This document shows, in pieces, positions 32,813 to 37,454 of a stretch of DNA of 37,454 nucleotides (positions within the stretch are counted from its first letter, which is position 1; each line of letters begins with the position of its first letter). The stretch is from Gemmatimonadota bacterium (lineage in GTDB: Bacteria > Gemmatimonadota > Gemmatimonadetes > Gemmatimonadales > GWC2-71-9): positions 1 to 37,454 of the forward strand of contig QHUE01000091.1 of the NCBI GenBank assembly GCA_003221825.1, in the 5' to 3' direction. Under the pieces are notes generated by a model that was not told the origin of the DNA, did not search any database, and was given only the letters and a program-made list of their open reading frames with translations. The position numbers were made by a program, and so were the translations under genes.

Positions 32813-34489
32813 ATGAGATTCGTCCGACACGCAGTTCCCGTTTTCGCGCTGCTGTCCCTCACGGCATTCCCTCTCACCGCGCAAAACACCGGCACGGTCA
32901 GAGGACAGGTCGTCGACAGCACCACACGGCAGGCGCTCGCCGGTGTCATCATCCAAGTCGAAGGCACGCAGCTGCAGACTGCCAGTGGTAACGACGGCAG
33001 CTACACGCTCGCGTCCGTTCCTGCGGGAAGCGTGCTGGTGCGTGCGACCCGAATCGGGTACGCGCCGCAGCGGCAGTCCGTCACGGTGACAACGGGCGGA
33101 ACCGCCGAAGCGCAGTTCGCGCTTACCCCGCAAGCCTCGCTCCTCGAAGCGGTCGTCGTGACGGGGTACGGGACGCAGCGGCGCGAGGCCATCACCGGAT
33201 CGGTCTCGACCATCAATCCGGCGCAGGCCAACGTCGGCGTGACGACCAACGTCACGCAAATGCTCTCGGGTCGCGCGGCGGGCGTCGATATCACGCTGAA
33301 CAACGGCGAGCCCGGCGCGGGATCGCAGATTCTGATCCGCGGCGGCAGCTCGATCAGCAACAGCAACGATCCGCTCTACGTGATCGACGGCGTGCCGATC
33401 AATAACGTCGCGACCGAACCCCAGGGGATGAGCGGGGTGGTCGGGACGCCGGCGCTGCCTCGCAATCCGCTCAACCTGCTGAATCCCTCCGACATCGCTT
33501 CGATCACCGTTCTCAAAGACGCCTCGGCGACCGCCATTTACGGCAGCCGCGCCGCCAACGGCGTCATCCTGGTCGAAACGAAAAAGGGCACGGGCGGCGG
33601 CGGGCCGAGCATCGAGTACGATTCCTACGCCGCGGCGTCCTCGCCGGCACGGCGTCTCGATGTGCTCGATGGCGACGAGTACCGGGCCTACGTGAACCCC
33701 CAGTTCGTCACGTGGCGATCGGATTCGACCGCCTGTGCTGGACGTCCTGCGTGCGCGACCGGCTTTGCGGATTCGTCCGGCGGCTTCGGTGGGATCAAGC
33801 CGTATGTCCTCGGCACCGCGAATACGGACTGGGAACGGGCGGTCACGCGCACGGGGGTCACGCACAACCACAACCTGTCGTTCTCCGGCGGCACCGAGGA
33901 CACGCGCTATCGGGCGTCGCTCAACTACATGAAGGATGACGGCGTCGCGCTCTCGAGCACGCTGCAGCGGATTCAGGGCAGGCTGGCCGGAACGCATCGC
34001 GCGCTGGACAACCGGCTGCGGCTCGGCGTCAACGTGACGACGTCGCGCGTCAACAATACGTATCTGACGTTCGACAACACGGGCGGCTTCGAAGGCGGGG
34101 TGTTCCAGAACGTCGCCATCTTCGATCCGACCCAGCCGATCACCTTCACCGACGCGACCGGGACGCATTTCTACGAAGGCGGCGGCAGCTCGGTGCGTAA
34201 TCCCGTGGCGCTGGCAAAACAGCTGATCGATATCGGCCAGACAACCCGCACCCTCGGCAACGCGACCGCGGAGCTGGATATCGCGGGAGGGCTCACCGGT
34301 CAGGTCACGGTGGGGTTGGACCATGCGAGCGGCGGGCGCCAGACGTACTATCCGAAGGAGAGTCCGATCGGCGACGCGCTCGGCGGCGGGGTTGCGCGCC
34401 TGGTAGCAGAGCGTGCTCGTCTCCTTCTTTTCGCGCGCCAACTTCGGCTACAAGAACAAGTACTTCCTCACCGCCGCGTTGCGGTATGA
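32813..34489 (+). pseudogene. SusC/RagA-type TonB-dependent receptor, N-terminal part (frameshifted)
   Basis: Outer-membrane receptor that imports oligosaccharides with SusD. ATG 32813 has a GAGG ribosome site. The signal peptide is about 23 residues (LLSLTAFPLTAQ). A carboxypeptidase-regulatory-like domain follows (GTVRGQVVDSTTRQALAGV), then the plug with VVVTGYGTQRREAITGSV, ILIRGGSSISNSNDPLYVID and ASATAIYGSRAANGVI. Barrel strands continue to YYPKESPIGDALGGG at about 34390. After that the translation turns to an Arg/Leu-rich out-of-frame tail and stops at 34489. Normal receptors continue with 70-100 residues of barrel before the segment found in the next frame, so sequence is missing as well as frameshifted. 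Confidence 0.85.
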
Positions 34490-35747
34490 CGGCTCCTCCA
34501 AATTCGCGGCGGGCCACCAGTGGTCGTCATTCCCGGGCATTTCCGCTTCGTGGCACATGAGCGACGAGGGCTTCATGCAGAGCTCGCCGTTCTCAGACCT
34601 CCGCGTGCGCGCCGGTTGGGGCGTGCAAGGCAACCCCGGCATCCCGGCGTACTCCTCGTTGGCGTTGCTCGGCGCCGGCGGCGGTGGTACGTACACCTGG
34701 GGCGACGCGCCGCAGACCGGCGTCGCAGGAATTCAGAACCCCAATCCCGACCTCAAGTGGGAGCGGACGGCGCAGTTTGACCTCGGCGTCGACTTCGGAC
34801 TGATGAGCAATCGTCTGACGGGAAGCGTCGAATACTACATCAAGAACACGTCCGATCTGTTGCTGTCCGTCAAGGTGCCGCAGCCGGCCGCCGTGGAAGA
34901 GCGGCTCGAGAACGTCGGCAAGCTGCGCAATCGCGGCGTGGAATTGTCGCTCGATGCGCTCGCGATCTCGCGGCCGTCGTTGACCTGGCGGGCCGGCATC
35001 ACCTTCGCGGCGTCCCGCAACAAGGTGACGAACCTCGGATCCCGCGGGACGATCACTTCCGGCGGCGTCAGCGGTCAGGGCCAATCGGGCCAGGTCTCGC
35101 AGCTCATCGCTCCCGGATTGCCCCTCGGGACGTTCTACGGCCCGGTGTTCCTCGGCGTGGATGCGAACGGGAAGCAGCTCTTCGCGTGCAGCACCCCGAA
35201 TACGCCCGCGTCAAACTGTAGCAACGGCAGCACAATCAATGGGTCGGGACCGGGCGCCGGGGACTACCAGGTGATCGGGAACGCCAATCCCGATTTCACG
35301 CTCGGTTTCCACAACCAGATCACCTTTGGCAAGCTCGATCTGAGCTTCCTGATTCGGGCGTCGGTCGGACAGGACGTCTTCAACAATACGGCGCTCGTCT
35401 ACTCCACCAAGGGGAATGCGCTGCAGGGCAAGAACTTCCTCCGCCCCGCCCTGACCGACGGAATCGGGCTGCATGAACCGGCCATCTTCTCGTCACTGTG
35501 GATCGAGAACGGCTCTTTCGTGCGGCTGCAAAACATCACGCTGGAGTATACGCTCAACCTGCCGATGCTCCGCTCGGTGCAGAGCGCGCGGGTGTACGTA
35601 TCGGCTGACAATCTGCTGCTGCTGACCGGTTATTCGGGCCTCGATCCGGAAGTCTACGCCAGCTCCGGTCTGGCGTCGCGCGGGATCGATTATCTCAGCT
35701 ATCCACGGCCCCGTACCGTGACCGGTGGCCTTCGCCTGACGTTCTGA
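34407..35747 (+). pseudogene. SusC/RagA-type TonB-dependent receptor, C-terminal part
   Basis: The continuation of the receptor in the +1 frame. It is open from 34407 just after an in-frame TAG, and begins QSVLVSFFSRANFGYKNKYF, which is a typical mid-barrel segment, not a gene start. Then SSKFAAGHQWSSFPGISASW, VQGNPGIPAYSSLALLG and the C-terminal barrel, ending PRTVTGGLRLTF with the terminal Phe expected of outer-membrane proteins. Together the two parts give about 980 residues, somewhat short of usual SusC length. SusD follows 14 bases after the stop, so the pair was built as an operon. Either a decayed gene or an assembly collapse. Confidence 0.85.
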
Positions 35748-35761
35748 GGAGCTCGGGACCT

Positions 35762-37360
35762 ATGAAGCGAACCATGTCGAAGAGATCGATCCGCGGAGCG
35801 TGGCTCGCCGCGCTGCTGCTGGGATCAATGCAGGCGTGCACCAATCTGGATGAGCTTCCGAAGAGCGACATCTCTCCGGGGACGTTCTTCAACAATGAGG
35901 CGGAGGCGCTGGCCGGGCTCTCCGGCGTCTATGCGCAGCTCCGGGGCGCGTTCCCGGGCTACTGCTGCGCGTACTACGCCCTCAATGAAATCAGCACCGA
36001 CGAAATGGTGGTGCCGACGCGAGGTCAGGACTGGTACGACAACGGCCGCTGGCTGGAAATCCACGAACAAGGGTGGACCCCAGGCAGCCCGTCGACGCTC
36101 CAGGACATCAATTCGGCCTGGGTGAACAGCTTTACGGGGGTCGCGAACGCGAATCTCGCGTTGAGCGCGCTGCAGAGCCGGATCATCATGGACTCCGTGA
36201 AGCAGGCGGGAGTCATTGCCGAGCTGCGGGCGCTGCGTGCGTTCTACTACTACCAGCTGATGGATCTGTTCGGCGGCGTCCCGGTCGTCACGACAACGGA
36301 CGTCGCGCAGCGCGACCGCGTATCACGCGACTCCGTCTTCAAGTTCATTGAAGCGGAGCTGCTGGCCGCCCGGGCCGACCTGCCCAGGACGCGGGATGCG
36401 GCGAACAACGGCCGCTTCACGAAGGGCGCGGTCGACGCCATACTCGCGAGCATGTACGTCAATGCCGGCGTATTCACCAAGGACGCCGGCCAGTTCAGCG
36501 CCGTTGCGTATAACTCGTGCACGGGAATCACCGTGGCGGGAGGCCTGAGCGCCTGCCAAGCGGCGAAGGATCGCGCCGACAGCACGATCCTGTCCGGCGT
36601 CTACCAGCTGGCGGATACCTTCGTGAAGAACTTCCGGGCCGATAACAATCTGTCCCCGGAAAACATCTTCGTCGTCAAATTCGCCCCGCGCGATGGGCTC
36701 GGCTTCCCGTTCCTGCAGACGACGCTGCACTACAACCAGTTCTCGACAACCCCGTGGAACGGCTTCGCCACACTCGCTCAGACGTACCAAGCGTTCGACA
36801 CCTTGAACGACAGGCGCAAGAGCATCTTCCTGGTCGGCCCGCAGTTCAATGTCGAGACGGGTGACACGGTGTGCATCCGGCCGGGTTGCGCAAAAGGGGC
36901 GCCGCGGCTGGTGTTCACGCCCACCATCGCCGATGTGCGCGCGGCTACGGAAGGCGAGGGGGTTCGCATCTATAAGTGGCCGTACGATCCGAACCACGTG
37001 GCGCAGAACAACGGCAACGACTTCGCCTATTTCCGCCTGGCGGAGATGTACCTGATCAAGGCGGAAGCGGAGCTCAACGGCGCGACGGGGGCCCCGGCGC
37101 CGCTCGCATTGCTACGGACGGTGCGCGCGCGGTCGTTCACGACCGACACATTGAGTTCGGTCACGCTTCCCGTCATCCTGCGGGAGCGCCTGTTCGAGCT
37201 GACGTTCGAGGGGAAGCGCCGGCAGGATCTCATTCGGTTCGGCCAGTACACCGCGGCGTGGCAGTTCAAGACCGCGGGGCAGCCGTATCTCACGCTGATG
37301 CCCATTCCGCAGTCGCAGATCGACGCGAATCCGAAACTGGTCCAGAACACGGGATACTGA
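35762..37360 (+). CDS. SusD/RagB-family outer-membrane lipoprotein
   Basis: A 532-residue lipoprotein that caps the SusC barrel and binds its glycan. The signal peptide ends MQAC (Cys at about residue 26). The TPR-type helical core shows NEISTDEMVVPTRGQDWYDN, LRALRAFYYYQLMDLFGGVP (the family's strongest motif) and LRERLFELTFEGKRRQDLIR near the C-terminus, ending PIPQSQIDANPKLVQNTGY. All expected regions are present, so this partner looks intact even though SusC is not. GAGGAG lies about 14 bases before ATG 35762; ATG 35774 is an alternative. Substrate unknown; the neighbouring trehalose genes hint at an alpha-glucoside. Confidence 0.93.
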   Translation: MKRTMSKRSIRGAWLAALLLGSMQACTNLDELPKSDISPGTFFNNEAEALAGLSGVYAQLRGAFPGYCCAYYALNEISTDEMVVPTRGQDWYDNGRWLEIHEQGWTPGSPSTLQDINSAWVNSFTGVANANLALSALQSRIIMDSVKQAGVIAELRALRAFYYYQLMDLFGGVPVVTTTDVAQRDRVSRDSVFKFIEAELLAARADLPRTRDAANNGRFTKGAVDAILASMYVNAGVFTKDAGQFSAVAYNSCTGITVAGGLSACQAAKDRADSTILSGVYQLADTFVKNFRADNNLSPENIFVVKFAPRDGLGFPFLQTTLHYNQFSTTPWNGFATLAQTYQAFDTLNDRRKSIFLVGPQFNVETGDTVCIRPGCAKGAPRLVFTPTIADVRAATEGEGVRIYKWPYDPNHVAQNNGNDFAYFRLAEMYLIKAEAELNGATGAPAPLALLRTVRARSFTTDTLSSVTLPVILRERLFELTFEGKRRQDLIRFGQYTAAWQFKTAGQPYLTLMPIPQSQIDANPKLVQNTGY

Positions 37361-37454
37361 TTGCCGGAAGCGTCGCACAACGAAGTTGATCAGAGAGGGG
37401 CGCGGCGGCTCGCGCCCCTCTCGCTTCTCCTCCTGCTGGGACTGTCGGGGCTCT
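37361..37454 (+). CDS. Possible start of another exported protein, 3' partial
   Basis: A TTG codon directly after the susD stop opens a frame that runs to the window edge and encodes a basic stretch (RGARR) followed by LAPLSLLLLLGLSGL, which looks like a signal peptide. It also contains the 12-bp hairpin at 37393-37422, so the frame may be fortuitous. An alternative start could lie further in. Confidence 0.3.
   Translation, partial: MPEASHNEVDQRGARRLAPLSLLLLLGLSGL
37393..37422 (+). terminator. Strong GC-rich hairpin after susD
   Basis: GAGAGGGGCGCG and CGCGCCCCTCTC form a perfect 12-bp stem with a six-base loop 32 bases after the susD stop. The downstream sequence (GCTTCTCC) is pyrimidine-rich but not a proper T-run. 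It would serve as an operon-end terminator or as a transcript-stabilising hairpin. Confidence 0.55.

Noticed and set aside
32762..34441. A 559-codon minus-strand open frame opposite susC
   Set aside because: Arg/Asp-rich shadow of the SusC frame, which has signal peptide, regulatory domain and plug motifs.

Overview
The window is high-GC, almost fully coding DNA. It most likely comes from a Gemmatimonadota-type soil or sediment bacterium. That placement is an inference from base composition, a SusC/SusD outer-membrane pair with a Gemmatimonad-like signal region, PKD lipoproteins and dense ATGA/GTGA gene overlaps; no rRNA or tRNA is present to confirm it. No gene-free stretch exceeds 300 bases. 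The largest gaps are about 170 bp (20281-20450), 136 bp (10592-10727) and 127 bp (27274-27400), and each holds recognisable elements described below.

Region 1 (1-664): the 3' part of a short MutY-type DNA glycosylase on the + strand. It converges on, and overlaps, the last gene of a long minus-strand array.

Region 2 (10591 down to 594, minus strand): twelve consecutive genes, nearly all overlapping by 1-4 bases. In transcription order they are a HAD phosphatase, nucleotidyltransferase, ATP-grasp enzyme, class III aminotransferase, CDP-alcohol phosphatidyltransferase, Gfo/Idh/MocA oxidoreductase, flippase-like membrane protein, small membrane metal-hydrolase-like protein, a second CDP-alcohol phosphatidyltransferase, alpha/beta hydrolase, GT4 glycosyltransferase and polysaccharide deacetylase. 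Together they read as a pathway that makes, activates, attaches and decorates an unusual (amino)polyol phospholipid head group. This is the best candidate for an undescribed system in the window.

Region 3 (18803 down to 10728, minus strand): nadE, a hot-dog thioesterase, patatin, CBS protein, DUF2203 and DUF2269-like proteins, a second HAD paralogue whose stop codon is lost so that it reads into a sensor kinase, and an NtrC-type regulator. The two HAD paralogues bracket the two-component system.

Region 4 (18804-22447): a fluoride module (riboswitch, crcB/fluC, DUF190) followed by a convergent APC permease. A second, nearly identical fluoride aptamer lies 1.5 kb upstream, between nadE and a C-terminally truncated PKD lipoprotein gene, and is antisense to the 3' end of that gene.

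Region 5 (22530-32720): trehalose metabolism. otsA (fused to a membrane sensor-like N-terminus), otsB and a GH15 gene form a coupled + strand operon. They are followed on the minus strand by trehalase treA and a very large fusion of a glycosidase-like domain to a sodium/solute symporter. treA is flanked by two inverted copies of a ~135-140 bp palindromic element, and the element ends supply its stop codon and its candidate start codons.

Region 6 (32813-37454): a SusC/SusD pair in which SusC is split by an internal deletion and frameshift, then a strong hairpin and the possible start of another gene. Biosynthesis (otsAB), hydrolysis (treA, GH15) and import (symporter, SusCD) of alpha-glucosides appear to be grouped together here.
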